The translations under genes were made by a program, and so were the position numbers. From NCBI RefSeq assembly GCF_964204645.1, contig NC_134031.1, positions 19,589,307-19,653,306 of the forward strand: DNA of 64,000 nucleotides, read 5' to 3'. Positions 32,385 through 46,282 of the stretch are shown in pieces (positions within the stretch are counted from its first letter, which is position 1; every line of letters begins with the position of its first letter). The notes under the pieces are model-generated. The model was not told the DNA's origin. It saw nothing but the letters and a program-made list of their open reading frames with translations, and made no database searches. Source of the DNA: Tubulanus polymorphus. Its lineage: Eukaryota; Nemertea; Palaeonemertea; Tubulaniformes; Tubulanidae.

Positions 32385-35300
32385 GTACGATGTACCTTTT
32401 ATGCTCGATGTTGATATTTCATATTTCTTTTGATCGGATGATAATTATTTGCATATGGTCAACTATTTACCTTACATAAATAAACATTGCTAGAAAATGA
32501 TATAATCGCAAATCCGAGCGAAAGTTATTTTTATACGACACTGGGAATAATGAATTATGTTATGGCTAATTATCTGGCAGACACTGATAGCCATCTCAAA
32601 TAGGGGATCATTGCTTTAACAATGTCGCCGGACGACTCTGAAAGGCTCGCTACACCTTCCTGAGTCGCGATAAGCTGCCATCTCATAGCACCGGCTTCCG
32701 TCGATTGATGCCGCAATATGTTTCCTGTTTTCTCTGTAATTACGAACATGGCCCGGTGCAGATAGCATTATAGCAGCGAAAATAAGCGCCCGAAAATCGC
32801 GACTAATACTGCTTTATGATCGGTCCATTCGCTTATCGCAGTTTGACATGACTTGCGCAGAATTGAGTTGTCGTTTCGTCGGCGGATTAGCGTTTTACTC
32901 GATGCAGTTGTAATTAGCGGCAGACGGGTACGACGTTATTTCCGCTGTTATAACGTCATCGCGCGAATTATGCGTCGATGCCGTCGACGACGACGTTACA
33001 AACACATCAATGTCGGATCAACGCTTTCACCGCCGGGTCACGGAGTTAACGCTGATACCGTTAATTTGAAGTTAATCATTCTCATTTCTACGGTATATTG
33101 AAGATAATCCTCGATACTTATCTGGATTTGTCTATTACTGGAGCGTACACGAGCGTCGAGACAGCGACACAAATAATTGAAAACAATAAAAGGCGATCAG
33201 AGAAAATTGTTTTAATTCTGTTATTTGCATTGTCAGCTTCTGGCAACTGGCGATGATCGATTGAGCGCTAGAAACTAAACCATGAATAAACGCATTATCC
33301 GTGGTTCATAATTCCTGCATTAGTTCCTATAGTTTATTCATTATTTGAAGTTGAAACCAATTATTCGATTCTGACTTTTTAAAGTACTAATTTCTCTCTG
33401 TCTGTCTATAGTGGCGTCGCTTAGGGGTTCGGGAAGGCACGAGACACACTACGGTGTTGGTTGCCCCACGCTGCGCCAACTCCGTTAACACTATCACCAT
33501 CGTATCTGTCATTCGATTTTTTATTAACTTATTTAAAAAATGTTCTTTATGGGTTATCTAGTTTGAAAATATGCTTCTGTCATCGCCCGAGCAGTCGATT
33601 TAACGTATCCCCGCTGGGAATGTTAACCAAGTTGGTTGATGCACGCGATATTCGGACCCAATGATGAATAACAATCGTGTATGTATCAGATGGCGGATTG
33701 TGTCGTCACCTTACAAAGCCCTGGAGAAAATAATGTCTTACTCCATGTAATATTTGCGTTGATTATGGCGGAGACGGCTTGTTAAAAATGAAAACAGCTT
33801 TTATATGTTATTTTTATGAAGGGCGGAGATTCTAAATCGTTTCTACCACGCGGAATACGATATAATGTCTATCCGTTAAAAAACTAAATATTCAAAAAAT
33901 AAAAAAAACTCATTTTCACTTCATTGAATGCGATCAACCGATATGAAACAATAAGCCATGTTTACCGCTCGACGGTTGAAAGGTCACGTGGCGCAGTTTC
34001 CCATCGGCACGTGCGCAGTACACAGACGAATTCTCACTTCCGGTAAACATTAAATGTAACGGTGCTTTACTAGCCATTAAAACGAAATCATAATCGGGTT
34101 TACAGCAAACAAATGAATCGAGTACGAAACAATATGCGATATTGTCGACAGTATTCGCCGGAAGAGCGGTCATCGCTTGAACCTTTTTTGTGAAACGGGC
34201 TTTTCTCACGCATAGGTGCGTTTAATGCCGGGCATCGACGGTTGCTCATAAATAACGAACAAAAAAGCGGACTTTGCACGCGAAGCGACGATTTCCCCTT
34301 AAGATAATTCGGATGGGTCGTATCGACGGGAAACTGATCGCTATCATAGACGCCCAATCTTCGTAAATTATCGTCAGTTTTTTTGGTAATACAATATAGT
34401 TGACTATTGACCCCGGTTGAAAAGGAATGCCGAAAGATATGTATAGAGTTTACGACTGATCGCTGCGGTAAACACAGAACAATCTACTGTTTGAAATATT
34501 TAAGAAACATGGTTCATTTTGATTGTAAACGCGATTGGATAGTTAGCTGTGGCATGCGTGGAACCCATATCGGTTGAATAAATTACTTAATCGATGGTTT
34601 CCAATCGATGTTTTACAAAAGTTCACCCTGTTTCAAAGTATGTGCACACATATACAGTTAAATGCGTTTTGAAGTTTCTCTATTTTGGGCAATCTTTAAA
34701 ACAACCGCTTCCTATTCCTCAGCGGTTAATTAAGGATCCGCTACTATTCTTCTTTCCATTCTGACAGAAAGCTTTTTGTGCAATTCGCCGACAGTCGTTA
34801 CCTGTTCAGATTTCATCACCGACATCCATTTGTCTGTGTAAAATCAGTCGTCAACAAAATCGCTACAATGAAGATCGTCATTAGACCCGAGAGACTGCCT
34901 TATCTTCACTAATATCTGCTGTTATATGGTACACATTTCGCAACGCCTAATTACCCCCTTAGCGGAATATTGAGTGCGCTTTTCGCGTAGCCATCAAACT
35001 GTCATTATTGCTAAAAACAGCGCCTTTTCCCGCACGTTAAATTACTAGCTGCAAATTTGCGGCTTTTACTTAGCCGGACGTTTACCGAGTCGGACGACAC
35101 CGTCGGGAATCGTAGGAACTTTCTGGCAACGACAACCGCAGTCGATTCAACGTCCCGCGAGTCTCGGCGACAAAGCAGCGAAATCGGAACAAATCTTTCT
35201 CGCCATCGGCTACAGCCCCCAAAAGAAACATCCGATTGCGCGGCAGATTATGTCAGTTTTACCTCCGAGGCCAATTGACGACGAGGCTACAATGCATTAG

Positions 35301-35705
35301 ATGAGAGACGATTGTCGTTATGTTCTCATAAAAAAGAGACGCCGATCCGGAACGTCGATAAATAATTCATGTTTAAATAGGATACGATAGCGATAACAAT
35401 TTACCTCGCAGCGATTTCTCTCCACGTTTACAAATCTTTTCTTGTTTTAAAGTCATTACCCGAATAAATTCGGATATTAAATCGTAAATTGTAGAGAGAG
35501 TTCAGGGAACCGACGAAAAAATCCATAGAAGCGATAAAAATATTAACCTCATTTTCTGATTAGAAAAAATATTTTTCAAATATGGATTCACAAACTGAAT
35601 TGAAACATGATAAGACATGTTCACTGATTTAATCAGATATTCATCTTTATTCCATTGATATAAGAAAAAATAAACCCATTCTATAGTCAATCATGAGATA
35701 GTGAC

Positions 35706-35750
35706 TTGAACCTTGGCGTAATCATTTGAAAGATTACTCCAAGCTTGAAC
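35706..35750. repeat. Foldback repeat (family copy 2, imperfect)
   Basis: CTTGAACCTTGGCGTAATCA and, after a short spacer, AGATTACTCCAAGCTTGAAC form imperfect inverted arms. The sequence is clearly related to the perfect foldback at 16071-16129. Confidence 0.55.
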
Positions 35751-36316
35751 ACTACTGCATCAGACACGGATTTCAATTATATCAGGACCCATTATTTAAA
35801 ACTCTGTCTTCGTTCTGCTCATTCCAGTGAAACTGTATTTGACTAATACGAAACCTAAACAACGAGGTGTCCACGATACTATATGTGGGGGCACATTTTG
35901 TACAATGATTCTCATTCACCATGGACATACCCCAATAGGGTGGAATGCAAACAATGACAGACAATAGCATCATTTTGGAAACAATGAAACATATTGGTTT
36001 TACTTCATGATTTTAGTATGGAGTTGTTGAATTTGAAATCTGGTTTGATTTGGCCCATTAAAGCGAAATTCGACCTCGTCCCCCTATTTAACAATCCTGG
36101 GGAGGCCCTTGCATATTGTCATATTAAATAGAGTCTCTACCGATCGCAGTCATTACAGATCAAATCGTATTTGTTTCAGAGCGCGAGCAGCGCGAACTGA
36201 AGCCGTCATGTTCTACTATTAGTAAACATTGTCAGTAGTCAATAGTGAATCTCTTGGGTATATCTTCGCTGAAACCAGGCGGAAAACCTCATCAGATTGC
36301 AGATAATTTTACACAG

Positions 36317-36483
36317 ATTTCAATTCCGCACCAAATACCGACATTCACATCAATTTTTCCGTTTTGTCGGGCACGAGTCACGTGCCCCGGGTTACAGAGG
36401 TCCCGACGGATCTGTTTTTTGATTTGCGTCAGTCGACGCAGATGGATCGTTACAGCAGCGCGTATCGGCGAAACAAGTCCGGC
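36317..36483 (+). CDS. Exon-like open segment of unknown gene
   Basis: A TTTTACACAG acceptor-like site precedes 36317 and a strong GTAAGT donor follows 36483. The 167-nt segment is open in one frame: FNSAPNTDIHINFSVLSGTS ... VPTDLFFDLRQSTQMDRYSS ... RRNKSG. It is richer in GC/CpG than its flanks, like the other coding exons here. No domain is recognised and no partner exon was found, so this may be an internal exon of an otherwise unseen gene or a chance open frame. Confidence 0.25.
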
Positions 36484-39400
36484 GTAAGTAACCTGATAAT
36501 ATTCACCACTAGGGTTAATGCCGGTTTTACCGACGATTCGGGTCGATCGACGTTTCCGACTAATGAGTGTATAATGAATATGTTAGAACGGGAATTACTG
36601 CTGTTTGATACGTGTTGACGCAGATGCTGGCAAGCGGAAAACCCCATGATGAACACGGGTTTGCCAACTCTTACCGGCTACGTTTGTTCAAATCGATGCA
36701 GAAATCGCCCGCCGCATATAGAAATATTTTCGATCATCGCGATTTGAATGATAAGCACAACTCGGCTGCACACTGGGAACCAACAGCCGCTTTTTGAATT
36801 TTTAATCTTAAACATCAATTTACACTCTTTATTTTCATCTTATAATATTGGGGATTGACCTTGTTACTTGATCGGTAAATTTCGTTTGATTTTTTTTTTG
36901 ATTAAGTGTCCCTTAAGAAACCCATCACACCTACCGGGAGCGTAAGATTGATTTTGAAATAAACAATCTTCCAACCAGCCTGAACCGTCAGGTGACTGAT
37001 TGGGGTTAATTTTGAACACATCGACACATCAAGTTTATTAATGGCATAGTATGAACTTATATTAATTTTGAATTCAGTCTATGAACATAAATAATCTCCA
37101 CATACTAATTCTCAATGTCTTAAGAATTTATTTTGCGTTCTCAAAATAATTAAGGCTTCGAAGTATATTTGATCATAAAACAAATCATTCGCGAATCGTT
37201 TGAATACTTGTGTTTTATCGGCTCGCAGTCACGTGACTAACACGTGACTGCGCCGGCGACGTATGGCGTATCGATGTAGTTGGATGCGATGTTTCGGTTT
37301 GTGGAGTGGGTTAATTAGTCGATCGTTTAGAGATGAGCACGTGTCGGTTCATTATATCTTCCGTATAAGAGTCGATGGTGACACTCGATTGCATTCGATC
37401 AATGATGAAATCTAAATCAACAACGAATTGAACGTTTGTTTCTGAAGTAGGTTTGTAGATAAGATTAGATTGTTCTTTATTGCTCCAATTTATACATAAT
37501 TTTTCGAGCACAAAAACCAAAGTAAATACATGGAAATATAAGTTTACATACTCCTGCACAATATCTTAACATACAATGCAAGTTTTCTTAACACATTTCT
37601 ATCGTTTGAATCAAATAATTTACTAAATTTGTGAATAGTTCAGTTTACTGTGAAAAATTACATTCCAAAACATGATGTACATATCATTGACGATGGCGAT
37701 GAAATGATTGCCACGCTATTCCTCAAGCCACGGCACCTATAGAGGTACCTCCAGTGTATGGGCTATTCTAAGGTTTTTACATGATCTGGACACGGATGCA
37801 AAGTTATGGGTTAAGATTGATTCTTATGTTAGCACACTGAAAATCAACTAGTCATAACTCTGATAGTTCAAAGGAGAGACGATGAGCTTACAAGCTTTTC
37901 CAGACTTCCAGGTCCCACGATATATGAATAGAAGAGATGACTAAAGACTGAAATTGGATAATGGACGTCTGTTCTTGTTTACAACAGTGTGGCCTGTTAC
38001 CGTACTGGGAGAAATAAGTATCCCTATTGTATTTAAAGGGACACTTTCTGAGAACAACGAGAAGCATAAAAACATCAATTTGATATCGTGTATTTCATCT
38101 TCAACATCTGCGATTAGTTAAAAAAAACCCCTGAAAGTCTGTATAATGATTGCTTAGATAGCTGTCACTCACGTAGGAACCTCACGATATCCGTATGACA
38201 GACCTTGCACACAAAATGTATCGAAGATTTCTTTTTATGAAACAAAAGCTACGTTTGAAATCTACAGACTACACCCGTCGGGTCTTGTACAATGTTACTT
38301 TATAGGACTAACCACCTGTGTCCTAATGCACAATGATAGATGACAATCAAGAACCGCGTGGAAGTATTGTCAGTTTTTGTCATTTCATCTTTTTCTTAAT
38401 TATCGACGTCTAAAACATAATTGAATCGTCATATACCGATTGACTTCTCCAAAGACTTGGTGACATATTGCGCCACTGCGTCTCTCCTGGATAAAAACAA
38501 CTGATTCTTAACTCGGAAAATCTGTTAAAAAGAAATCGAAGCTATACGTTTCTGTGTTTTGTGATGTTGAATGAATACATAACCTCAACTGCTGTTGCCC
38601 CGACAAGTCGTGTCAGTCACGCAGCAATTCAACAGTTGTCATTGTCAACGAATGAATTGGTATGGAGATATTTTCAGAACTTGCTCGAAACAGGTGCTCA
38701 AATGGAAAATATGTTTTCTTCAATTACATATGTCTCATCATATGTTATACTTGTGGGTTCAATATAGATTTTATGAAGAAATATCGAAGAAAATCTGTTT
38801 ATAAATGTTAGTTATTTTGTTGTCACTTTCTTACTCTCAGCCGTAGTGTGTACATTTCCCAACATCCGCAAGTCTTCAAAAACCTCACGATCGATTCATT
38901 GTCCGATCTTTCGTGTGAACTACTATTAATTAAAATTCAAGGATATCGCGACTAGCAAAGGTCCTGGGAACCGTCTCATCGCAAAGACAAGCGCTTTCAA
39001 CTTAAATGACAGATTCCAAAATGTTCAGTCCAGCTTGCGCGACCAGAGCCAATTCAAATCAAATACATTTAATGCTCGGTAGTGTATTATATTTTTTCAA
39101 CACCGGAGCCGCTTTCTCAAGAGTTTGAAAGATCGATGAGCAGTTTCTATTCATTTACGTGTCGTGGGTCGTGCGATTTTCCCAAAAGTGAACAATAATT
39201 CGGTGACAAACACCTATGTATTTAATAGCCACGCTGTCACCACCACCAGAGTCAGGCCGTAAAAATTACCGCGCAGTCAATACGCTGGATAAAATATAGG
39301 CGAATTTTGATTGTCGAGAATCACATGTTTAAAAAACCCGATGATAATGGATAAATTGAAAAGCCTGTGTAAATATTAGTATTTCGGTATTCAACTCGAG

Positions 39401-40451
39401 TTGTTGAATTACTATAATCAACCCGATGGTTTTCACGTAATTTATCAACGCAATTCATTCGCCTTTTACGAGCGAGCGATGAAAAAGATTTCATTGTAAA
39501 TCCTAAACAAATATTAGTTTTCGACAAGAATACGCGTTTGAATAGAGTAACATCTTCCAGTGTTCGGATTGAAGGGAAACTGATCTTGTTTCTCAAGAGA
39601 AGAGATACTAAAGGTGTGGGAGCCGGCGAGGAGATTTAAGGCACCGAGGCCGGAATTCTTCTTTTAACATCATCAACAAAGTGTACAGCCATTGGCTTGC
39701 CGGGGTCCTTCATTGTGTCAAAATTCATTGAATATCACTGTTTATATTTATATTATAATATTGATATGAAAAGATGAAATGCATTAATTAATTCATATTG
39801 ATGGCCATTACCTATCTACATTAGAGCCTTTCTTCGAAATGTTAACTGAGTTGATGATAGTTGATCCAATTCAAATGCAAAATCTTTGAATATTGAATTC
39901 ATCAAAATCTGATGAATATTTCGACCAAAAAACCAGTGCTTTTCTTGTAGGTGATAAAACATTGGAATGTTTTCGATCTATACGGATAAGAGCTTTTCTT
40001 CGGTCTTAAATTATTGAGATAACCGAATATATCATTCTGGGGTCCTCGAGGAAAAGAAAATTGAAAATCGTCGCAACTGCGGATGTGTCCTGTGATGTGA
40101 GATGTTCTTTATGTGTTTCAATCGTTTTTGTCGCTACCGGTGTTTATTGTAGCACATAATGCGTGAAACTAAAACAGACATTTCTAAAGAGCGGCGAGAA
40201 TAAAGATGGTGACGACAATATCGATGATTTAAAGGTATATGACAATATTATATTGCCCAAAATTATATAGTTCTATAGTAGGCTTTCGAGTTTTCATGAA
40301 TATATCAACAGTTTCCGGGTAGAGAAGATGTTTTTTAATGGATTTTGAATTGGAACGTACTTGGCAACATCCCAGCTCGTGAGCTGTGTAACTAATTTCT
40401 AACAAAAATTTAGAAACGAGGAAATTTTGGGAAAAAATAACTTTTAAAGAT

Positions 40452-40655
40452 ATCACCATTGATAAGACACTATATCTGTGTTGTGATGATAATATAAAGA
40501 GAATCCCACAATAATAAAGAAAAATAAACTCCGAAAATGTTTCATTGAGCATGTAGTTTATTCACGTTTCGACTATGTTCTATAGTCATCTTGTCGTTCC
40601 GGGAGATTATTATTAAGATATAGTGGAAAGGTTGAATAAACTACTAGCTCATTGA
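40452..40655. mobile_element. Decayed copy of the hammerhead-bearing element
   Basis: It starts TCACCATTGATAAGACACTA, matching the left extension of the 17.6-kb element (TCACGATTGATAGAACACTA), then GAGAATCCCACAATAATAAAG. On the minus strand a remnant core has stem II GACTAT-AGAAC-ATAGTC followed by GAAACGTG. The plus-strand half is diverged (ATATAGTGGAAAGGTTGAAT). This defines the shared left end of the family. Confidence 0.6.
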
Positions 40656-42020
40656 AATATTTGCATATCATTTTTCAGGATATGTTGATGCGGCAATACA
40701 GTGTAGGAAAGTGTTGTTCAGATCAGCAAACATTTCACATTTCAGGTGCTTCTTAAATTTATGAGTGGATGAAAGGAGGCTAAACCGACTAAAAGAAATG
40801 GATTGAGAGAGAAATGATTGACTGATCTGTCGTTCAATTTCTGTATAAAGCAGATATCCGCTCTATAATAGAATTGCGTGTCGAAAGCGATAACCACTGA
40901 TCCAGACCGGCTAAAATATACCTAACCGATCGTCAATTGACGTAATTAGCATAGGTGGCAACGCGGAGATTGGTCTGACCATGAAATTAATTAAAACCGT
41001 AATGAAATATTCAACGTTCCACAAATGCCGTATCGTGACTGGAAGACATTGAGAATCATGAGGCAAACGGCTTGTCGACTCGGCGTTCACACCAACCGGG
41101 ATTGGTTTTAATTAGTAGAAATTAACGTTCGGTTTATATCACAGTGCAAGCTTTATAAAAGTTCATTAATTTGCGGATGGCGTGTTTTGATTCGATATTC
41201 AGACTAATTTATCAACGATTTTATTTATTCAAACATCAGTCTCTCTTCCAACGACGACAACAGCAACAACAACCTTAACGAGACCGAACAAGCCAACGCG
41301 GCTTGTTAGCGCGCTATACATGGTTAATACATTCAAACTGCCAGACTACATCTTTAAAAAAAGGTTCCCAACTCATTTTCATTTTCATTGAATTGGACAC
41401 GACGTCGTATATATGAAAATATTGGATAGCCATTTTACCATAAATGCATCTCTATGGTATTTATTTTTCACATGTCCCTCCAACGTGTAACACTCTCTGG
41501 TGATGTTTATAAAATTCAAGGCATCATGTCGGTTGAAATGTAAGAATATATGCACGATAGAACTTTGAAAATATCTTATAAGATATTGTAAATGCAATGG
41601 ATTGGAATTCAAGGAGTCATATTGGAAATATTGTAGTGCACCACTTTGTCTAGTCTTTATGGGGATATTCATAACACTAGTGCGTCAAAGTCTGCTATAA
41701 AATATATATGAGCAGATAATTTTGAGAAGTTGGTAGCGTGACTGAAGCTATAGCTGTGTAACAGTAAAGCGCCAAAGTTTGAATGGGGTTTAACGTTTGA
41801 TTAGTGCATATGTTAATGACTACAACGCACGCGAAATAGCGATTCATTGAGGGCTCGGGTATAAATCGTATTCGTATCGTGAACACCTAGAAGCGACTGA
41901 GTACGGTGAAAAAAATGTTGACCTTACAAAGATCAAGGCTGATTTCGCGTTTAGGTACATGTGGAGCGAGAAGAAAGTAATGAGAATCTGACGAGAGGGT
42001 TAAAAACATTGAAAAAAGGT

Positions 42021-42092
42021 TAGCAGAGCGTAGTTTCGATCTACGGACCTCTGGGTTATGGGCCCAGCACGCTTCCACTGCGCCACTCTGCT
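42021..42092 (-). tRNA. Initiator tRNA-Met (anticodon CAT)
   Basis: 72 nt on the minus strand. The acceptor AGCAGAG pairs with CTCTGCT, giving the A1:U72 end pair. Three consecutive G:C pairs close the anticodon stem (GGG-CCCATAA-CCC). The T-loop begins ATCGAAA rather than TTCGA. These are eukaryotic initiator hallmarks and exclude elongator Met. The anticodon is CAT, the discriminator base is A, and a T-run terminator follows on the minus strand (42012-42017). Confidence 0.96.
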
Positions 42093-45000
42093 CTTGGTTG
42101 GTGTGTTTGGCATCGACACGAAGCTTCCAACCCTCCATGGACACGTTTCTGAGAAGAATGACAAGCGATCGTGATGAAAACCTTTCCCGGCCAGACGGTT
42201 CTTTCTGCGAATAATTTCAGCATTATTAACGCACAGTCGGATGAATAAATAAGCCTCAGCAACACGACGACAGTAACATAAATTATGATTTTATACCATT
42301 GATTACGACTGACAATCATTCAGTAAAGAGGGTAACATTCATAACGCTAATCCCGACGCGAAACGAAAACGTGCTTTAGTTAAGCCGATTGCTGAGAAAA
42401 CTTTCCTTCTCAAACGAGTTTCCGTCTTCCAAGTCTCCAAATTTCCTCGCGCTTCCTGTCGTATTATGCGGGCTATTGTGGCGGCGAGAAGTATGCAAGA
42501 GGCATCAAATGACGTTTCTCTGTACAAAACCGCCATATTTACGGGAAACCGCCGACAATTTATGGCGGCTTTTCAGCGGTAATTGCTGCAGCGGACGATC
42601 CATCATCGGTCGGGTGTCAGACGAACATTGGTCGTCAGCGTCGACTCCACAGCGCGGACATGTCGATTAAAATACGCCTGAAATCTGTCCTATTCAAACC
42701 GTAATGGCCAAGACGGATAAAAAGGAAAGACCCTAATGGAGTCAGTCACACGCTCCGTTAAGCCAAGACTCCTATACCGGATAAATATCAGATATCGATT
42801 TAATCGATCATCGGATTCGATTCTATATAATATCAGCTTCGGGTTACAAATACATAATGAATTTAAACACGATGAAAGACAATCAAGTAATCATTCTCAT
42901 TACGTTTTCACAGTTAAACCTTTTACTCAGAAATCATCTCTCAAATAGGTCAAGCTTATTTACATATTGTCAATACGCAGGCGCAGTATATCACGTGTGC
43001 CGATCGCTAAAACCGTTTCCGGTGTTCAATTTACCAAAACGACGCTAATGGGTATCATAATATTGGCAAATCGCTCTAATGATAGTTTTTTTCCAATTTG
43101 TCCTTAATTCAAAATTTATTCAGTTAATAATCACGATTGCGACTGAATAACAGTATATACGATTCTATATAACGAAATGTTGAAAAAAAAACATTGTTAA
43201 ATATTAAATACAGATTGAGATGTAGAGATATGACATACAGAAACAAGTGAACAGTAAAATAAGTGCATGCAAACGAAGATGGAACATTAAACTAATATTT
43301 CACCCATAATCTAAGATATATGTATGTATAGGACTATGAAAGTCATTATCTGAGGTGTCAATGAATATGGGGAATAAAGTTGGGGATATATAAAACACGT
43401 ATTTCATCAGATTTGGCCTAATTTACCTCTCATCGACGATCACTTATTCACGGGATATTTTATGTTTGTCATTAGGGGCAAATTACTCGCGTATTAATCT
43501 AACTATCCGGTAAAAGTGTTTTCGTGTCGGGCGAATTATTTTTTCTACAGTATCGATTTTAGATTATACGCCGCACGCCGTTAACAACGTGATTTATAAC
43601 CGTCGCAGGCCGCATAAAAGTTTGCATAAAATTGTCCATCTAATTTCCTATCTGCACTGCTATAATCCAAATGATACCAATCGGATATGTCTATAGGTAA
43701 ACAAATTATTGAAATGTGTGAACTAATTAAGATATTTGAAATAGACCGAAATTTCAATAACGATGATAATGATTTATTTTCATATAACTACATTTCGAAA
43801 TAAGATCATTTTTCATAATTGGGAATAATAAATTAGACTTTGGTGTTTGAAATTCTACGCTCTCAGTTTAATCAATTCAATCTTCGGATCATGAAATGGA
43901 ATCCCGTTCCCCTCGCGTTGTATTGGACGCGTAGTATGTCGGAAAGGTAATAACTAGTTGGGGTCGGTCATGAATTTAATAGCCCCGTGAGTAATTGCTT
44001 CTCGAGTACCGGACATTGTCTCACGAACCGCGATTAGAACCGATTAAAATCATTTACCAGTTCATCTAAATTCAACATTCAGCGACCACGCTTTATTCTA
44101 GTTTAAGTGACATGTTACATTGGTTGTGGTTTTATGGCGTTTTATGGTATTTTATATGGCCCCAGTAACGGTCACTTTACCGTTCGGGACATTTAGCGTT
44201 CTTTGTTTAATTAAGTTCCCACAATTTAAGGTCTATCAAAGACAGTTACGACGGTCTATATATTCACAATAGCGAGCGATTTGAAATCAAGTTGAAATCA
44301 GTACGAATGAATAAGAATATAACTAGTGTACAGTGTCACAGCTCAAATGCGTTATATCTAGAACGAATAGTAAGCATTTTTTTCCATTCGGGAGAAATCT
44401 GCGTCCTTCTTCTTCCATCACTTACACCTCGGATCTACTATGGAAAAGATCGCTAAGCATTTTGAAGTCAAATTTTGGAAAACTGTGTCACTGCCGATTG
44501 TTGTTCGAAAGAGCAATAGGGCAGGTGGGGGACATCTTGACAAGTCACTAAATGAATTATCACCACTGTCTGTTGAAGACGTGTTAGATACCCAAATGAT
44601 CAGATGAATCGCGACGAACCCGCATCTGTTAGCTGTTTGGTCATCCGTATGCGATTTGTGATACCGTCTTATTGTAGACCCGTTTCTTATAACGGGCACC
44701 GACGGTTTTCAAGGGTGCACGTGCGAAAAACTCCGCAGCTAATAAATTACCGCAGTCGTCTGTCATCAATGCTCGTGAAAAACGAGGGTCGGTAAAAAAA
44801 TCGCCACCGATGGCGAAAAAATCACGGTTCCTTCGACGTCAAACGTGACCGCATAATAGATGCGGGTCTGTAGCTTACATCTTCGATAGCAGAAGTTTGG
44901 AAACAAAGACCTGACGAAAATCACAACAAAACGGTAAAAATCACGATTGCATTTATTCACTGTTTAGAGATTCATTTCATTTACACTTCTTAGAATGTCT

Positions 45001-45805
45001 CAAGACTTACCGAAGCCGCCGTTTATTTTACATCGCATGAACAAAGTTTTGGTGACTCAAGATTCTGATGTTGATAGTTTTATATTTTCGACGGATAATG
45101 AGCTCTGATTTTTAATAAATTACCCATTTCACACGTCGTCAATTGAACAATCAAAACCACTGCACTCTTTTATACCATGTAAGTTCCTAAGATAGTCACG
45201 TTCTCGTCATAAAACCTACGCGGAACGCGCAGAGGAAATGGAATTTGTGATACAGTCGTTTCTCCAGTGGCACCCGTCTATAGACAGTTATTACTTAATC
45301 GAGTGGCGGTCAGCTGGTTGCAGGAAAGCCCAGAAATTTTTGGAAATTCCGGACAATTTTTTTTCAGAATATCCAGCAGAGCTGATATCAGAGATTAGAG
45401 TGGTAGATAGAATGGCGGTAGTTTTTTTCCATGAATTCTGAATTTTTCCAATATAAGTTTTATATCGATTCCGTGGAGTGTTTTCAATATGAACAAGAAA
45501 CATGTGGCCAATGATAGCATCTGTATATTCCGCTCCTCGCTTTTTCCGCTCCTCGCTTTTGAAAATATATGTAAAAACAAAAACAATAACAGTTACAAAA
45601 CCTGACGTTTTTATTTTCGTTTTTTTTCAGTTAAGGTTCACAAAACAAAAACACACCTGTACAATTTCAAGACAGAAAATCTATCACAATAAACAAAGTC
45701 GTTTTTTATCAGCCTTTTACAAAGTACATTAACTAAAATGATTGTGTATCACTCATGATTTAATAATAAATAAAGATTGCTTAATAACTGCTAATTCGCA
45801 TTCTA
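42093..45805. other. Non-coding stretch
   Basis: No gene recognised between the initiator tRNA and the minisatellite. AT-rich; the open frame at 42389-42670 and others nearby lack protein-like features and splice context. Confidence 0.45.
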
Positions 45806-45807
45806 TG

Positions 45808-46097
45808 TATTATTACTGTAGACTAACAGCTTTTCTGTATTACTGTAGACTAACAGCTTTTCTGTATTACTGTAGAATAACAGCTTTTCTGTATTACTGT
45901 AGACTAACAGCTTTTCTGTATTACTGTAGAATAACAGCTATTCTGTATTACTGTAGAATAACAGCTATTCTGTATTACTTTAGAATAACTGACTGCTATT
46001 CTGTATTACTGTAGACTAACAGCTTTTCTGTATTACTGAAGTCTAACAGCTATTCTGTATTACCGCAGAATAGCTCACTGCTATTCTGTATTACCGG
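45808..46097 (+). repeat. 27-bp minisatellite (about 10 units)
   Basis: Tandem units of TATTACTGTAGACTAACAGC plus TTTTCTG, period 27 bp. Variants alternate GACTAAC/GAATAAC and TTTTC/TATTC. The array becomes irregular toward 46097 with insertions. Because 27 is divisible by three, one plus frame stays open as a nine-residue repeat (YYCRLTAFL). I regard that as a by-product, not a gene. It lies just beyond the 3' end of the TMEM201-like gene. Confidence 0.9.
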
Positions 46098-46282
46098 GTA
46101 ACTCTAGAATAAATGCGCAACGAAACACTTCCTTTTAATTTTCGATTTTAATTAAGAGCCTCACTGCATCCTGTGTTCTTACTTTTTTCCCTTCCTACCA
46201 GGTGAGAAAATTAAAGCAAATAAAATCCACTAATTGAGTATTTGTTTCGTTCGTTTGACTGACAGCAAATTCAGTGGGTATT

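Larger units (their letters stand above)
32385..42020. other. Long gene-poor stretch between the two tRNA genes
   Basis: No confident protein gene. One exon-like open segment at 36317-36483 is reported separately. The stretch holds a foldback repeat (35706-35750) and a decayed copy of the hammerhead-bearing element (40452-40655). Elsewhere it is AT-rich with only short, non-protein-like open frames. Confidence 0.45.

Noticed and set aside
45742-46014. Open frame with YYCRLTAFL repeats
   Set aside because: It comes from a minisatellite whose period is a multiple of three; there is no start context or conserved flank.
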